Source: Streptococcus mitis (GTDB lineage Bacteria > Bacillota > Bacilli > Lactobacillales > Streptococcaceae). Taken from it: a DNA stretch of 64,000 nt. A program made the translations under genes and the position numbers. The notes below the pieces were generated by a model. It saw only the letters and a list, made by a program, of their open reading frames with translations, was not told the origin of the DNA and did not search any database. The stretch is taken from contig NZ_CABEHV010000004.1 in NCBI RefSeq assembly GCF_901542415.1, positions 124,001-188,000 of the forward strand, given 5' to 3'. The stretch's first letter is position 1. Each line of letters begins with the position of its first letter. Positions 1 through 9,634 of the stretch are shown here, one piece after another.

Positions 1-1
1 A

Positions 2-1066
2 ACTGGTAAAAACTTTGAAGCTTTCGAATGGAACTATGAAGGTTTGACAGGTTCTGCTTACCGTGTTGGTTGGAAACCAGCCAACGAAGTGGTCTTTGAA
101 GCAGACACAGTTCTTTTCCTTGGTTCAAACTTCCCATTTGCTGAAGTTTACGAAGCATTCAAGAATACTGAAAAATTCATCCAAGTGGATATCGACCCTT
201 ACAAACTTGGTAAACGTCATGCCCTAGACGCTTCAATCCTTGGTGATGCAGGTCAAGCAGCTAAAGCTATCCTTGACAAAGTGAACCCAGTTGAATCTAC
301 TCCATGGTGGCGTGCAAACGTTAAGAACAACCAAAACTGGCGTGATTACATGAACAAAATCGAAGGTAAAACTGAGGGTGAATTGCAATTGTATCAAGTT
401 TACAATGCAATCAACAAACATGCTGATCAAGACGCTATCTATTCAATCGACGTAGGTGACACTACTCAAACATCTACTCGTCACCTTCACATGACACCTA
501 AGAACATGTGGCGTACATCTCCACTCTTTGCGACAATGGGTATTGCCCTTCCTGGTGGTATCGCTGCTAAGAAAGACAATCCAGATCGCCAAGTATGGAA
601 CATCATGGGTGACGGTGCATTCAACATGTGCTACCCAGACGTTATCACAAACGTTCAATACGACCTTCCAGTTATCAACGTTGTCTTCTCAAATGGTAAA
701 TATGCCTTCATCAAGGACAAATACGAAGACACAAACAAACACTTGTTTGGTTGTGACTTCCCTAATGCTGACTATGCAAAAATCGCTGAAGCTCAAGGAG
801 CTGTTGGATTTACAGTTGACCGTATCGAAGACATCGATGCAGTTGTTGCAGAAGCTGTTAAATTGAGCAAAGAAGGTAAAACTGTTGTTATCGATGCTCG
901 CATCACTGAACACCGTCCACTTCCAGTAGAAGTACTTGAATTGGATCCAAAACTTCACTCAGAAGAAGCAATCAAAGCTTTCAAGGAAAAATACGAAGCA
1001 GAAGAACTCGTACCATTCCGCCTCTTCTTGGAAGAAGAAGGGTTGCAATCACGCGCAATTAAATAA
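2..1066 (+). CDS. spxB: Pyruvate oxidase, C-terminal part (5' end outside window)
   Basis: The reading frame is open from the left edge, so the start lies upstream; 354 residues of a roughly 590-residue enzyme are present. SpxB converts pyruvate, phosphate and O2 to acetyl phosphate, CO2 and H2O2 using ThDP, FAD and Mg2+. The visible part holds the central FAD-binding region and the C-terminal ThDP domain with the [11 protein letters not shown] motif and downstream NVVFSNGKY, the usual ThDP/Mg2+ signature spacing. H2O2-forming pyruvate oxidase is typical of mitis-group streptococci. A terminator follows directly, so the gene ends its transcript. The alternative, another ThDP enzyme such as acetolactate synthase, fits less well. 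Confidence 0.93.
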   Translation, partial: TGKNFEAFEWNYEGLTGSAYRVGWKPANEVVFEADTVLFLGSNFPFAEVYEAFKNTEKFIQVDIDPYKLGKRHALDASILGDAGQAAKAILDKVNPVESTPWWRANVKNNQNWRDYMNKIEGKTEGELQLYQVYNAINKHADQDAIYSIDVGDTTQTSTRHLHMTPKNMWRTSPLFATMGIALPGGIAAKKDNPDRQVWNIMGDGAFNMCYPDVITNVQYDLPVINVVFSNGKYAFIKDKYEDTNKHLFGCDFPNADYAKIAEAQGAVGFTVDRIEDIDAVVAEAVKLSKEGKTVVIDARITEHRPLPVEVLELDPKLHSEEAIKAFKEKYEAEELVPFRLFLEEEGLQSRAIK

Positions 1067-1082
1067 TTCCTTCGTGGAACTT

Positions 1083-1110
1083 AAAAAGATCGGAGCAATC
1101 CGGTCTTTTT
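1083..1110 (+). terminator. Rho-independent terminator after spxB
   Basis: An 11-bp stem (AAAAAGATCGG with CCGGTCTTTTT, one G-T wobble), a 6-nt loop and a T run just after the spxB stop codon. Confidence 0.85.
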
Positions 1111-1124
1111 ATGGAGGATAGTAA

Positions 1125-1472
1125 ATGAATTTAAATCAATTAGATATTATCGTTTCCGATGTTCCCCAAGTCTGTGCTGACTTGGAGCGTATTTTGGATA
1201 AAAAATCCGATTATGTTGATGACAGTTTTGCTCAGTTTACGATTGGCAGTCACTGTCTGATGCTATCCCAAAATCATTTGATTCCTTTGGAAGATTTTCA
1301 GTCAGGAGTCATTCTTCATATCGAGGTTGAGGATGTAGACCAGAACTACAAACGGTTGAACGAGCTTGGTATCCAGGTTTTAAACGGTCCAACTGTAACC
1401 GATTGGGGAACAGAGTCCTTATTAGTTAAAGGTCCAGCTGGTCTAGTGCTTGATTTTTATCGTATGAAATAG
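1125..1472 (+). CDS. VOC (glyoxalase/bleomycin-resistance) family protein
   Basis: 115 residues with the beta-alpha-beta-beta-beta fold pattern of the vicinal oxygen chelate superfamily: an N-terminal LDIIVSDVP strand, a central VILHIEVEDVD strand and the C-terminal GPAGLVLDFYRMK, which usually carries a metal-ligand region. Single-module VOC proteins act as dimers, but the substrate cannot be told from sequence. The start is supported by GGAGG ending 8 nt upstream of the ATG. It sits between the spxB terminator and its own terminator, so it is probably monocistronic or fed by read-through from spxB. Confidence 0.8.
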   Translation: MNLNQLDIIVSDVPQVCADLERILDKKSDYVDDSFAQFTIGSHCLMLSQNHLIPLEDFQSGVILHIEVEDVDQNYKRLNELGIQVLNGPTVTDWGTESLLVKGPAGLVLDFYRMK

Positions 1473-1567
1473 GACATAGTAGAGTTTGATCGCCAACAAA
1501 AGTTATAGCATAAGAAGGGTTTTATTCACTATTTTTATAAAATCTTCTCCCTACTTTATAAGATGTG

Positions 1568-1596
1568 AAAAAGAGTTCAACTGGAACTCTTTTTTT
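1568..1596 (+). terminator. Terminator overlapping the manA promoter
   Basis: 11-bp stem AAAAAGAGTTC / GAACTCTTTTT with a 5-nt loop and T run. The downstream T tract runs straight into the extended -10 of manA. Confidence 0.88.
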
Positions 1597-1604
1597 GCTA
1601 TAAT
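1576..1604 (+). promoter_or_regulatory. Extended -10 promoter of manA
   Basis: TGCTATAAT at 1596-1604 (TG-n-TATAAT). A weak -35, TTCAAC at 1576, stands 17 bp upstream and lies inside the preceding terminator stem. Confidence 0.7.
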
Positions 1605-1634
1605 GAGGGGAGAAAAATCAGATAGGAGATCGAC

Positions 1635-2579
1635 ATGTCAGAACCATTATTTTTACAATCAGTTATGCAAGAAAAAATTTGGGGTGGTACAAAGCTACGT
1701 GATGAGTTTGGATACGACATCCCAAGTGAAAAAATAGGGGAATACTGGGCCATCTCAGCTCATCCAAATGGAGTTTCAAAGGTGGTCAATGGTCGTTACG
1801 AGGGAACAGACCTAGCCACTTTGTATGCGGAACACCGTGAATTGTTTGGCAATCGTCCTGAGCCTGTATTTCCGCTTTTGACTAAGATTCTGGATGCCAA
1901 CGACTGGCTCAGTGTTCAAGTTCATCCAGACGATGCTTACGGACTCGAGCATGAAGGCGAACTTGGAAAAACAGAATGCTGGTACATCATCGCTGCGGAT
2001 GAAGGTTCAGAGATTATCTACGGTCACAATGCCAAGTCAAAAGAAGAACTCCGCCAGCAAATCGAGGACAAGAACTGGGATGCCTTGTTGACAAAAGTAC
2101 CAGTTAAAGCTGGAGATTTCTTCTATGTGCCGAGTGGCACCATGCATGCTATTGGTGCAGGTATTTTAATCCTTGAAACACAACAATCTAGTGACACAAC
2201 CTACCGTGTCTATGACTTTGACCGTAAGGATGATAATGGTAACTTGCGTGAACTTCACCTTGAAAAATCCATTGATGTCTTGAACATCGGCGAGCCTGCA
2301 AATAGCCGTCCTGTAACTGTTAAAGCAGATGATTTGCGTTCCACTCTCCTTGTATCCAATGATTTTTTTGCAGTTTACAAGTGGGAAATCACTGGAAAAG
2401 TTGATTTTGAGAAGACAGCTGATTACAGCTTATTCAGTGTCTTAGCTGGTCAAGGTCAACTGACTGTTGACGGAAAAAACTATCAAATCCAAAAAGGCAG
2501 CCACTTTATCCTACCAAGTGATGTTGAAGCTTGGACCTTGGAAGGACAAGATTTGGAATTGATTGTTAGCCATCCATAA
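1635..2579 (+). CDS. manA: Mannose-6-phosphate isomerase, class I
   Basis: 314 residues, the usual length of the Firmicutes class I enzyme that interconverts mannose-6-phosphate and fructose-6-phosphate in the cytoplasm. The Zn-binding cupin signature QVHPDD is near residue 95, followed by GKTECWYI and the second strand motif VPSGTMHAIGAG near residues 167-178, with a second cupin half at the C terminus. A GGAG-type ribosome site precedes the ATG. It has its own extended -10 promoter and shares a terminator with the convergent transporter gene, so it is a single-gene unit. It feeds mannose taken up by a PTS into glycolysis. Confidence 0.93.
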   Translation: MSEPLFLQSVMQEKIWGGTKLRDEFGYDIPSEKIGEYWAISAHPNGVSKVVNGRYEGTDLATLYAEHRELFGNRPEPVFPLLTKILDANDWLSVQVHPDDAYGLEHEGELGKTECWYIIAADEGSEIIYGHNAKSKEELRQQIEDKNWDALLTKVPVKAGDFFYVPSGTMHAIGAGILILETQQSSDTTYRVYDFDRKDDNGNLRELHLEKSIDVLNIGEPANSRPVTVKADDLRSTLLVSNDFFAVYKWEITGKVDFEKTADYSLFSVLAGQGQLTVDGKNYQIQKGSHFILPSDVEAWTLEGQDLELIVSHP

Positions 2580-2580
2580 A

Positions 2581-2617
2581 AAAGAAAGGGCCTGAGTTCA
2601 TTACTCAAGTCCTTTTT
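2581..2617. terminator. Bidirectional terminator between manA and SNF transporter gene
   Basis: A hairpin of AAAGGGCCTGAGT and ACTCAAGTCCTTT with A and T runs on both flanks, between two convergent genes. Confidence 0.8.
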
Positions 2618-2619
2618 GA

Positions 2620-3960
2620 TTACATAAATTGGGCGATAAAGACCACGATGATGATGATTGGAATGATGAAACGAAGAAGGAAGAGCCAGACTTGGAACAG
2701 TCCCTGTTTCCATGCTCTTTCATCGAGATGGAGTTCCTCCATTGCAAGAGCCTTTTTAAAGATATAGCCTGTAAAAAGTGAAAGGCAGAGAGCTCCAAAT
2801 GGCATGAGGAGATTGGAAACCAAGAAGTCCATAGCGTCAAAGAAGGTCTTCCCAAAGATGTGAACATCTGCCATGACACCGTAAGATAGGGCTGAAGGAA
2901 TTCCAAAGACAAAGGTCAAAATTCCTAAAATCACACTCCATTTAGCACGCTTGCTGTTGTCCTGATTGGTGATATTGCCCACATTGATTTCCAGCATAAC
3001 AACGGAAGAAGTGACTGTCGCAAAGAGGAAGAGCAAGAGGAAGAGGATGTAGAAAATGGTTCCAAAAGGCATCTTGTCAAAGAGTTGAGGCAAGACGATA
3101 AAGAGCAGGCTTGGTCCCCCTTCAGATTGGATATTGAAGGCTGACATAGCAGGGAAAATGGCTAGACCTGCCATGATGGACACCGAGATGTTCATTGCTA
3201 CAATAGAAATTCCTGACTGGACTAGATTGGTTTTCTGATCCAAATAAGAAGCATATGTCAGCATGGCTGTAACCCCTAGTGAGAGGGCAAAGAAAGATTG
3301 TCCCAGAGCATAGAGGAGACCAGCACTGGTCAGTTTTGAAAAGTCTGGTTTGAGGAAGTAGAGAACGCCTTCCATGGCATTTGGCAAACTGAGAGAGCGT
3401 CCGATGATGACAACAAAGATGATAAAGAGTAGGGGCATCATGACCTTAGAAGCTCTTTCAATTCCTTTTTGAACCCCACGTGATACAATAAAGATATTCA
3501 ATAAGATAAAGGCAGCTTGAGCTCCTAGTGCAATGGTTGGATTTGAAATGATTGAAGTAAATAGTTGCGCGTAATCACCCGTTCCACCAAGTTGGAACAA
3601 TTTTCCAAACTCAATGCCTAGATAGACTAAAATCCAGCCGCCAATAACACTGTAGAAAGATAAGAGGATAAAGAGGGCAAAGGCACCAATCCAACCGATA
3701 AAGTTGTATTTGCTATTCTTTCCTAGTTTTCCAAAGGTTTTAATCCCAGAGACACCAGCGCTTCGGCCGAGGGCAAATTCAGCTAGCAAAAGGGGGAAAC
3801 CTATTAAAATAGTGGAGATGAGAAAGACCAGTAAAAAGCCTCCTCCGCCATTAGCAGCAGTCATATAGGGGAATTTCCAAACTGCTCCAAGTCCGATGGC
3901 TGAACCAGCAGATGCTAGGATAAAGCCCAGTTTAGAACCCCATTGCGATTTTTCAGACAT
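2620..3960 (-). CDS. Sodium-dependent transporter, neurotransmitter:sodium symporter (SNF) family
   Basis: 446 residues with about 11-12 hydrophobic segments. The N-terminal stretch SQWGSKLGFILASAGSAIGLGAVWKFPY has the unwound TM1 GSAIGLGAVWKFP signature of SNF (LeuT-like) transporters, which carry amino acids with Na+. The start chosen is the ATG at 3960 (MSEKSQW) because AGGAG lies 8 nt upstream; a 21-residue upstream extension would translate the leader hairpin and is rejected. The substrate is not determinable from sequence. The gene has its own promoter and a leader with an attenuator-like hairpin. Confidence 0.9.
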   Translation of the reverse strand: MSEKSQWGSKLGFILASAGSAIGLGAVWKFPYMTAANGGGGFLLVFLISTILIGFPLLLAEFALGRSAGVSGIKTFGKLGKNSKYNFIGWIGAFALFILLSFYSVIGGWILVYLGIEFGKLFQLGGTGDYAQLFTSIISNPTIALGAQAAFILLNIFIVSRGVQKGIERASKVMMPLLFIIFVVIIGRSLSLPNAMEGVLYFLKPDFSKLTSAGLLYALGQSFFALSLGVTAMLTYASYLDQKTNLVQSGISIVAMNISVSIMAGLAIFPAMSAFNIQSEGGPSLLFIVLPQLFDKMPFGTIFYILFLLLFLFATVTSSVVMLEINVGNITNQDNSKRAKWSVILGILTFVFGIPSALSYGVMADVHIFGKTFFDAMDFLVSNLLMPFGALCLSLFTGYIFKKALAMEELHLDERAWKQGLFQVWLFLLRFIIPIIIIVVFIAQFM

Positions 3961-3991
3961 AGTTAAACTCCTAAAATTAATGTTACAAAAG

Positions 3992-4018
3992 AAAAAGCTA
4001 CTGCCCTTGGCAAATAGC
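3992..4018 (-). promoter_or_regulatory. Terminator-like hairpin in 5' leader of SNF transporter gene
   Basis: Read on the minus strand: GCTA-TT-TGCC, loop AAG, GGCA-G-TAGC, then TTTTTCTTTTG, all between the promoter and the ribosome site. It could be an attenuator; an upstream CTCA-N3-TGAG hairpin could compete with it. No known riboswitch class is recognised. Confidence 0.5.
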
Positions 4019-4066
4019 CGCACAAGTACTCAAGATGAGCCTTTCTTTTGCTTGATAGACTTGACT

Positions 4067-4095
4067 ATCCTATCATGTTTTCTAAGGTCTGTCAA
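4067..4095 (-). promoter_or_regulatory. Promoter of SNF transporter gene
   Basis: Minus strand TTGACA (4095-4090), 17-bp spacer, TAGGAT (4072-4067) with an upstream TG (extended -10). It predicts a leader of about 100 nt before the ATG. Confidence 0.7.
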
Positions 4096-4155
4096 GAAAA
4101 CCATTTTCAAGCTTTTAGCCCCTTCTCAAAAAGTTTAAAAATTTCGCAAAAACGC

Positions 4156-4186
4156 TTGACTCTGACCTAAGGTGAGGGGTTATACT
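4156..4186 (+). promoter_or_regulatory. MerR-type promoter with 19-bp spacer
   Basis: TTGACT (4156-4161) and TATACT (4181-4186) are separated by 19 bp, the over-long spacing remodelled by MerR-family activators. The spacer contains ACCT-A-AGGT, an inverted repeat. It suggests direct autoregulation by the gene that follows. Confidence 0.75.
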
Positions 4187-4206
4187 ATCAATGTAAGGAG
4201 GAAATC

Positions 4207-4947
4207 ATGTACCATATAAAAGAAGCTGCGCAGCTTTCAGGTGTCTCTGTCAAGACCCTGCACCACTACGACAAGATAGGACTCTTGGTTCCCTTAAAGT
4301 CGGAAAACGGCTATCGAACATACAGCCAAGAGGATTTGGAACGCCTACAGGTCATTCTTTACTACAAATATCTAGGTTTTTCTTTAGAAAAAATAGCAGA
4401 GCTGTTAAAGGAAGATAGATCAGATTTATTGCCTCACTTGACTAGACAGTTGGACTATTTGACTCGAGAAAGGCAACATCTGGATACCTTGATTTCCACC
4501 TTGCAAAAAACCATTCAAGAACAAAAAGGAGAAAGAGAAATGAGCATTCAAGAGAAATTCGCAGGATTTAACTATCAAGACCATCAAAAATACCACCAAG
4601 AGGCGGTAGAGAAGTATGGACAAGATGTGATGGACCAAGCGCTCGAGCGCCAAAAAGGTCACGAAGACGAAGCTACGGCTGCCTTCAATCAAGTCTTTCG
4701 AGCCTTGGCACAAAATCTTCAAGCTGGTTTGCCTGCAACAGCAACTGAAAACCAAGAGCAAGCAGCCAAGCTCTTGCAAGCCATCCGTACTTATGGATTT
4801 GATTGTACTATTGAAGTATTCGGTTATATCGGTAAAGGCTACGTTTATAACCCAGAGTTTAAGGAAAACATTGACAAATTTGGACCTGGAACAGCCCAGT
4901 ACACATCAGATGTGATCGCTCATTATGTCCAAACTCAGACAAAATAA
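4207..4947 (+). CDS. MerR-family regulator with TipAS-like drug-binding domain
   Basis: 246 residues. Residues 1-70 are a MerR winged helix (YHIKEAAQLSGVSVKTLHHYDKIGLL), residues about 75-115 a coiled coil, and residues about 125-245 an all-alpha TipAS-type domain. TipA-like proteins bind diverse, often thiopeptide, compounds and activate their own promoter. The ATG follows AAGGAGG closely. The 19-bp-spaced promoter upstream fits autogenous control. No efflux gene lies beside it; the terminator at 4947 closes the unit. What it senses is unknown. Confidence 0.88.
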   Translation: MYHIKEAAQLSGVSVKTLHHYDKIGLLVPLKSENGYRTYSQEDLERLQVILYYKYLGFSLEKIAELLKEDRSDLLPHLTRQLDYLTRERQHLDTLISTLQKTIQEQKGEREMSIQEKFAGFNYQDHQKYHQEAVEKYGQDVMDQALERQKGHEDEATAAFNQVFRALAQNLQAGLPATATENQEQAAKLLQAIRTYGFDCTIEVFGYIGKGYVYNPEFKENIDKFGPGTAQYTSDVIAHYVQTQTK

Positions 4948-4974
4948 AATCGGAGGAGTATTCTTCCGATTTTT
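4947..4974 (+). terminator. Terminator after the MerR-family gene
   Basis: AAAATCGGA / TCCGATTTT stem with T run, directly after the stop codon. Confidence 0.82.
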
Positions 4975-4988
4975 ACTAAATTAAAGCA

Positions 4989-5543
4989 CTACTTGCTTAA
5001 TAATTTTTCTACTACATTTAGTTTTCGCATTGTCAAATCTACATTAAAAAGCTTTTCAAGATAGTTGGTACTGAGCTTTTTTCGTTTTGCAGTTCTAGGG
5101 AGATAGAGGTAAAGACAATGGTTACCGATACAAATTTCTTCTTCACCGTAATCAATTTTCAATTTTTCTAAAGGGAGACTTTGAATAGATTCTTGATAAA
5201 AAATCACATGTATACGGTCATAAAGATAGTGTTCTCCAAACGGGTTTTCTTGGACAATTTTTTTAAAATCACTTTTGTTCTTGATAACCATTTTTAAGTC
5301 GGCCCCAATTTTTTCCTTTATCAGAGTATGAACACATTCTCGTATTTCTTCTAAATCTAAATCACTTTCAAGAATGATATTCCCACTTTGAATATAGGTT
5401 CGAACGTGTTGAAAACCAGCTTCTGTTAAAATATCTACCAAATAAGACATTTTCGGGATAGCATTTTTTCCATTAGGAGTAACACCTCTTAGTAAAATAA
5501 TATGTTCCAAAGGACTTCCTTTCTTATTTTGTATTTTAGTCAT
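4989..5543 (-). CDS. DUF1697 family protein
   Basis: 184 residues with the family pattern: N-terminal ILLRGVTPNGKNAIPKM, then the conserved TYIQSGNIIL block and C-terminal YLPRTAKRKKLSTNYLEKLFN. Function is not established for DUF1697. The ATG is only 4 nt after the stop of the upstream flavoprotein gene and has no recognisable ribosome site, so translation is either coupled to that gene or starts on a leaderless message from the AT-rich TATAAA just upstream. It forms a two-gene unit with the flavoprotein. Confidence 0.78.
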   Translation of the reverse strand: MTKIQNKKGSPLEHIILLRGVTPNGKNAIPKMSYLVDILTEAGFQHVRTYIQSGNIILESDLDLEEIRECVHTLIKEKIGADLKMVIKNKSDFKKIVQENPFGEHYLYDRIHVIFYQESIQSLPLEKLKIDYGEEEICIGNHCLYLYLPRTAKRKKLSTNYLEKLFNVDLTMRKLNVVEKLLSK

Positions 5544-5547
5544 TCAA

Positions 5548-6771
<1,224 letters not shown>

Positions 6772-6783
6772 TCAAGAATGCAA

Positions 6784-7629
6784 TTAATCAATTTCATACC
6801 CCATCAGCAAACCACCATCTTCTGCATAAAAACTGCAGAGACCAGATGTTGGGAGAATTTTAATATCCGCCTGTGGGAAATTTTCGCGGATTCGCTCTGA
6901 GAGCTGTTGGCAACATTTCTCGTTATTGCGTTGGGCCATGACAATACGACCACCAGCATATCCAGCTTTAATGATTTCATCATAGGCAGCTTGAACTGAT
7001 TTCTTTGGTCCTCGTGCTTTTTGTAGCAATTCGAGAGTTCCAGTTTCACTAGCTTCTCCGACCATACGGATATTGAGAAGGCCAACGACCGTACCGATAA
7101 GCTTGCTCAAACGGCCGTTCTTCACCAAGTTATCGACTTTAGCTAGGACAAAAAGTAACTTGGTTTTTTCTTGATAGGCAGTGATAGATTCAACCACTTC
7201 TTCAAAAGATAAGCCCTGGTCGATCAAGTCATTCACTTTTTCTACGAGCAAGTCAACTTCCCCACCAGCAGACAAACTATCAATTATATGAATTTTAGTA
7301 TCAGGATGTTCTTCCAGATAAATATTTTTTGCTAGTTGAGCACTATTGTGGCTTCCAGAAAGAGTACCAGTGATGGTTACTATGAAAATGTTTTTGGCTC
7401 CTTCAAATGCTCGCAAATAATCATCTGGGCTTGGACAAGCTGATTTTGAAGCTTCTGCAGTTGCATACATGGTTTCCATCATTTGGTCAATGTCAAGACT
7501 GGCATCATCAACAAAGACCTGATCAGCTACTTGAATGGTTAAGGGCACACTTACAAAGGTCGTGTCAATAGCTGGTCTTGCCAGCTGACGATAATCACAA
7601 CCAGAGTCAGCAATAATCTTCCAAGTCAT
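6784..7629 (-). CDS. DegV family (fatty-acid-binding) protein
   Basis: 281 residues, the standard DegV length. The N-terminal IIADSGCDY motif is followed by TSCPSPDDY-like SACPSPDDYLRAFE near residues 63-76, and ITGTLSGSHNSAQLA, the lipid-headgroup loop. DegV/FakB proteins present fatty acids to the FakA kinase; this paralogue may do the same but the ligand is not shown. GGAG precedes the ATG. It is transcribed away from the tetR gene, and a perfect 8-bp inverted repeat lies between the two starts. Confidence 0.88.
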   Translation of the reverse strand: MTWKIIADSGCDYRQLARPAIDTTFVSVPLTIQVADQVFVDDASLDIDQMMETMYATAEASKSACPSPDDYLRAFEGAKNIFIVTITGTLSGSHNSAQLAKNIYLEEHPDTKIHIIDSLSAGGEVDLLVEKVNDLIDQGLSFEEVVESITAYQEKTKLLFVLAKVDNLVKNGRLSKLIGTVVGLLNIRMVGEASETGTLELLQKARGPKKSVQAAYDEIIKAGYAGGRIVMAQRNNEKCCQQLSERIRENFPQADIKILPTSGLCSFYAEDGGLLMGYEID

Positions 7630-7642
7630 AGAAATTCTCCAT

Positions 7643-7667
7643 CTTTGTCAGTTATACATTGACAAAG
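7643..7667. promoter_or_regulatory. Candidate TetR-family operator in the degV/tetR divergent region
   Basis: CTTTGTCA-N9-TGACAAAG, perfect 8-bp arms. The right arm overlaps the -35 of the rightward promoter, and the centre (TATAAC on the minus strand) could be the degV -10, so one bound dimer would block both directions. Confidence 0.65.
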
Positions 7668-7687
7668 GTTCTGTCTTTTTTTACAAT
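7659..7687 (+). promoter_or_regulatory. Promoter of the tetR-dCMP deaminase unit
   Basis: TTGACA, 17-bp spacer, TACAAT. The coding start is 66 nt downstream of the -10. Confidence 0.75.
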
Positions 7688-7753
7688 TATATCATGAAAG
7701 CCCTTGAAACAAAAGCCTCATCCGTCTGTTGTGACAAGTAGAAAGAAAATGTT

Positions 7754-8311
7754 ATGTCTGAACGTAGAATCTCTGAAAAGTCTCTTGAAAATCTCAGAAA
7801 ATCAAACCAAGAATCCAATTTATTAACTAGAGAAGCCATCGAAACAGCCCTCTTGCAGCTCTTGGAAAAAAAGGACTTGACCAAGATTAGTATTTCTGAA
7901 TTGGTCAAACGTGCAGGCGTTTCTCGTGCAGCCTTTTACCGTAATTATGATTCCAAAGAGGAGATTTTAGAAAGCGTCTTTAAACGAACTGTCCACAACA
8001 TTATGGAACAGTTGCATCATTATGATTTAAAGACAGACCTTTATCTGGTCTGGGTTCACCTTTTCCGAGAAGCAAGAAAGGAAGCCAGAGTGATTCAATT
8101 GGCCTTAGATTACCATCTGGAAAAAATCTTTGTCCAAGCCATGCAGGAGTTTCTGGAAAAATACCATGGAAAATCAAAAGGTGTCAGCTCTTATCTTCAT
8201 TCCTTCTGGAGTTCAGCCATCGTCTCAGTCCTTTTAAAATGGATCAAGGATGGCATGAAGGTACCTGCTGAAAAGATTGCAGATTTACGGTTACCATTTT
8301 TTAAAAAATAG
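7754..8311 (+). CDS. TetR/AcrR family transcriptional regulator
   Basis: 185 residues. The helix-turn-helix spans roughly residues 25-75: TREAIETALLQLLEKKDLTKISISELVKRAGVSRAAFYRNYDSKEE shows the canonical TetR recognition helix (SRAAFYRNY). The rest is an all-helical ligand domain. The ribosome site is weak (GAAAGAAAATGTT). It is divergent from degV and is followed 18 nt later by the dCMP deaminase gene, probably on the same transcript. It likely represses its own promoter and perhaps degV through the CTTTGTCA palindrome; the ligand is unknown. Confidence 0.88.
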   Translation: MSERRISEKSLENLRKSNQESNLLTREAIETALLQLLEKKDLTKISISELVKRAGVSRAAFYRNYDSKEEILESVFKRTVHNIMEQLHHYDLKTDLYLVWVHLFREARKEARVIQLALDYHLEKIFVQAMQEFLEKYHGKSKGVSSYLHSFWSSAIVSVLLKWIKDGMKVPAEKIADLRLPFFKK

Positions 8312-8329
8312 AGAAAAAGGAGAAGAGAT

Positions 8330-8797
8330 ATGACTGAAAAAAGACTGGCCTGGGATGAGTATTTTGCAGCCCAAGCATTACTAATTGCCAATCGTTCCAC
8401 TTGTAAACGTGCCAAAGTGGGCGCGATTCTGGTTAAGGATAATAAGGTAATTTCAACTGGTTACAATGGTTCAGTGTCAGGAACCGAGCATTGTATTGAC
8501 CACGAATGTCTAGTCATTGAAGGACACTGTGTTCGCACCCTTCACGCTGAGGTCAATGCTATCCTTCAAGGTGCAGAACGTGGTGTTCCTAAAGGTTTCA
8601 CAGCCTATGTAACCCATTTTCCTTGTCTGAATTGTACCAAACAATTATTGCAGGTCGGCTGCAAGCGCGTGGTTTATATCAACCAGTACAGAATGGACGA
8701 CTACGCCCAATACCTTTATCAAGAAAAAGGAACAGAATTGACCCATCTACCACTTGAGACAGTACAGGCAGCTCTTAAAGAGGCAGATTTAATGTAA
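8330..8797 (+). CDS. Deoxycytidylate (dCMP) deaminase / ComE operon protein 2-like
   Basis: 155 residues of the cytidine/deoxycytidylate deaminase zinc fold. The catalytic HAEVNAIL (His and Glu) is near residues 71-78, and the PCLNC zinc ligands near residues 99-103. A CKRAKVGAILVKDN substrate-site segment precedes them. The enzyme turns dCMP into dUMP for thymidylate synthesis. AAGGAGAAGAG lies upstream of the ATG. It belongs with upp in a pyrimidine salvage neighbourhood and is probably transcribed from the tetR promoter. Confidence 0.92.
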   Translation: MTEKRLAWDEYFAAQALLIANRSTCKRAKVGAILVKDNKVISTGYNGSVSGTEHCIDHECLVIEGHCVRTLHAEVNAILQGAERGVPKGFTAYVTHFPCLNCTKQLLQVGCKRVVYINQYRMDDYAQYLYQEKGTELTHLPLETVQAALKEADLM

Positions 8798-8843
8798 AAA
8801 TTATCAAAAATAAATAGTTTGGAAAGATTTTTAAACCGTTTTT

Positions 8844-8852
8844 TGGTATAAT
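8844..8852 (+). promoter_or_regulatory. Extended -10 of upp
   Basis: TGGTATAAT after a T-rich tract; no good -35. The start codon is about 34 nt downstream. Confidence 0.65.
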
Positions 8853-8885
8853 AAGAAGAATAAATTGAAAGAAGGAATTCCAAAA

Positions 8886-9515
8886 ATGGGAAAAATTGAA
8901 GTTATTAATCATCCACTGATTCAACACAAATTGTCAATCTTGCGTCGTACAGATACTTCTACAAAAGCTTTTCGTGAGCTAGTAGATGAGATTGCAATGT
9001 TGATGGGGTATGAAGTACTTCGTGATCTTCCACTAGAAGATGTGGAAATCGAAACACCAATCACAAAAACAGTTCAAAAACAATTGGCAGGTAAGAAATT
9101 GGCCATCGTTCCAATCTTGCGTGCAGGTATCGGGATGGTCGATGGGCTCTTGAGCTTGGTTCCAGCTGCTAAAGTTGGCCACATTGGTATGTACCGTGAT
9201 GAAGAAACGCTTCAACCAGTTGAGTACTTGGTGAAATTACCTGAAGATATTGACCAACGTCAAATTTTTGTGGTAGACCCAATGTTGGCAACAGGTGGAT
9301 CAGCAATCTTGGCTGTTGACTCTCTTAAAAAACGTGGTGCATCAAATATCAAATTTGTCTGCCTTGTATCTGCTCCAGAAGGTGTTAAAGCCCTTCAAGA
9401 AGCTCATCCAGATGTAGAAATCTTTACAGCAGCCTTGGATGAACGCTTGAACGAACACGGTTATATCGTTCCAGGTCTTGGAGATGCTGGAGACCGCTTG
9501 TTCGGTACGAAATAA
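8886..9515 (+). CDS. upp: Uracil phosphoribosyltransferase
   Basis: 209 residues, the standard length. It makes UMP from uracil and PRPP. The PRPP-binding loop [12 protein letters not shown] is near residues 130-141, the PRPP-contacting ILRAGIGMV near residues 78-86, and the C-terminal uracil-binding [12 protein letters not shown] region is complete. The ATG at 8886 is chosen over an in-frame TTG 21 nt upstream because GAAGGA is correctly spaced and the enzyme family starts at MGKI. The own extended -10 element indicates separate transcription. Confidence 0.96.
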   Translation: MGKIEVINHPLIQHKLSILRRTDTSTKAFRELVDEIAMLMGYEVLRDLPLEDVEIETPITKTVQKQLAGKKLAIVPILRAGIGMVDGLLSLVPAAKVGHIGMYRDEETLQPVEYLVKLPEDIDQRQIFVVDPMLATGGSAILAVDSLKKRGASNIKFVCLVSAPEGVKALQEAHPDVEIFTAALDERLNEHGYIVPGLGDAGDRLFGTK

Positions 9516-9604
9516 GATCGAAAAGAAGAATGACTTGGAAAAGAAGCTCCAGTCACGAAAGGAGGTTGAATTTTTGTTTCTGTCTGATGAAAACAGAGCA
9601 AAAA

Positions 9605-9621
9605 TTTGACCTTTTTTGACC
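9605..9621. promoter_or_regulatory. CtsR operator upstream of clpP
   Basis: Read on the minus strand it is GGTCAAA-AAA-GGTCAAA, an exact match to the CtsR heptad direct-repeat consensus. The first heptad overlaps the clpP -35. A single further heptad (TTTGACC on the plus strand) lies at 9652-9658. Confidence 0.93.
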
Positions 9622-9634
9622 AAGATATTATAAT
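9606..9634 (+). promoter_or_regulatory. clpP promoter
   Basis: TTGACC, 17-bp spacer, TATAAT; the spacer and -35 are covered by the CtsR box. Confidence 0.85.

Noticed and set aside
3961..4023. Longer N terminus for the SNF transporter
   Set aside because: These codons overlap the leader hairpin and the AGGAG ribosome site of the downstream ATG.
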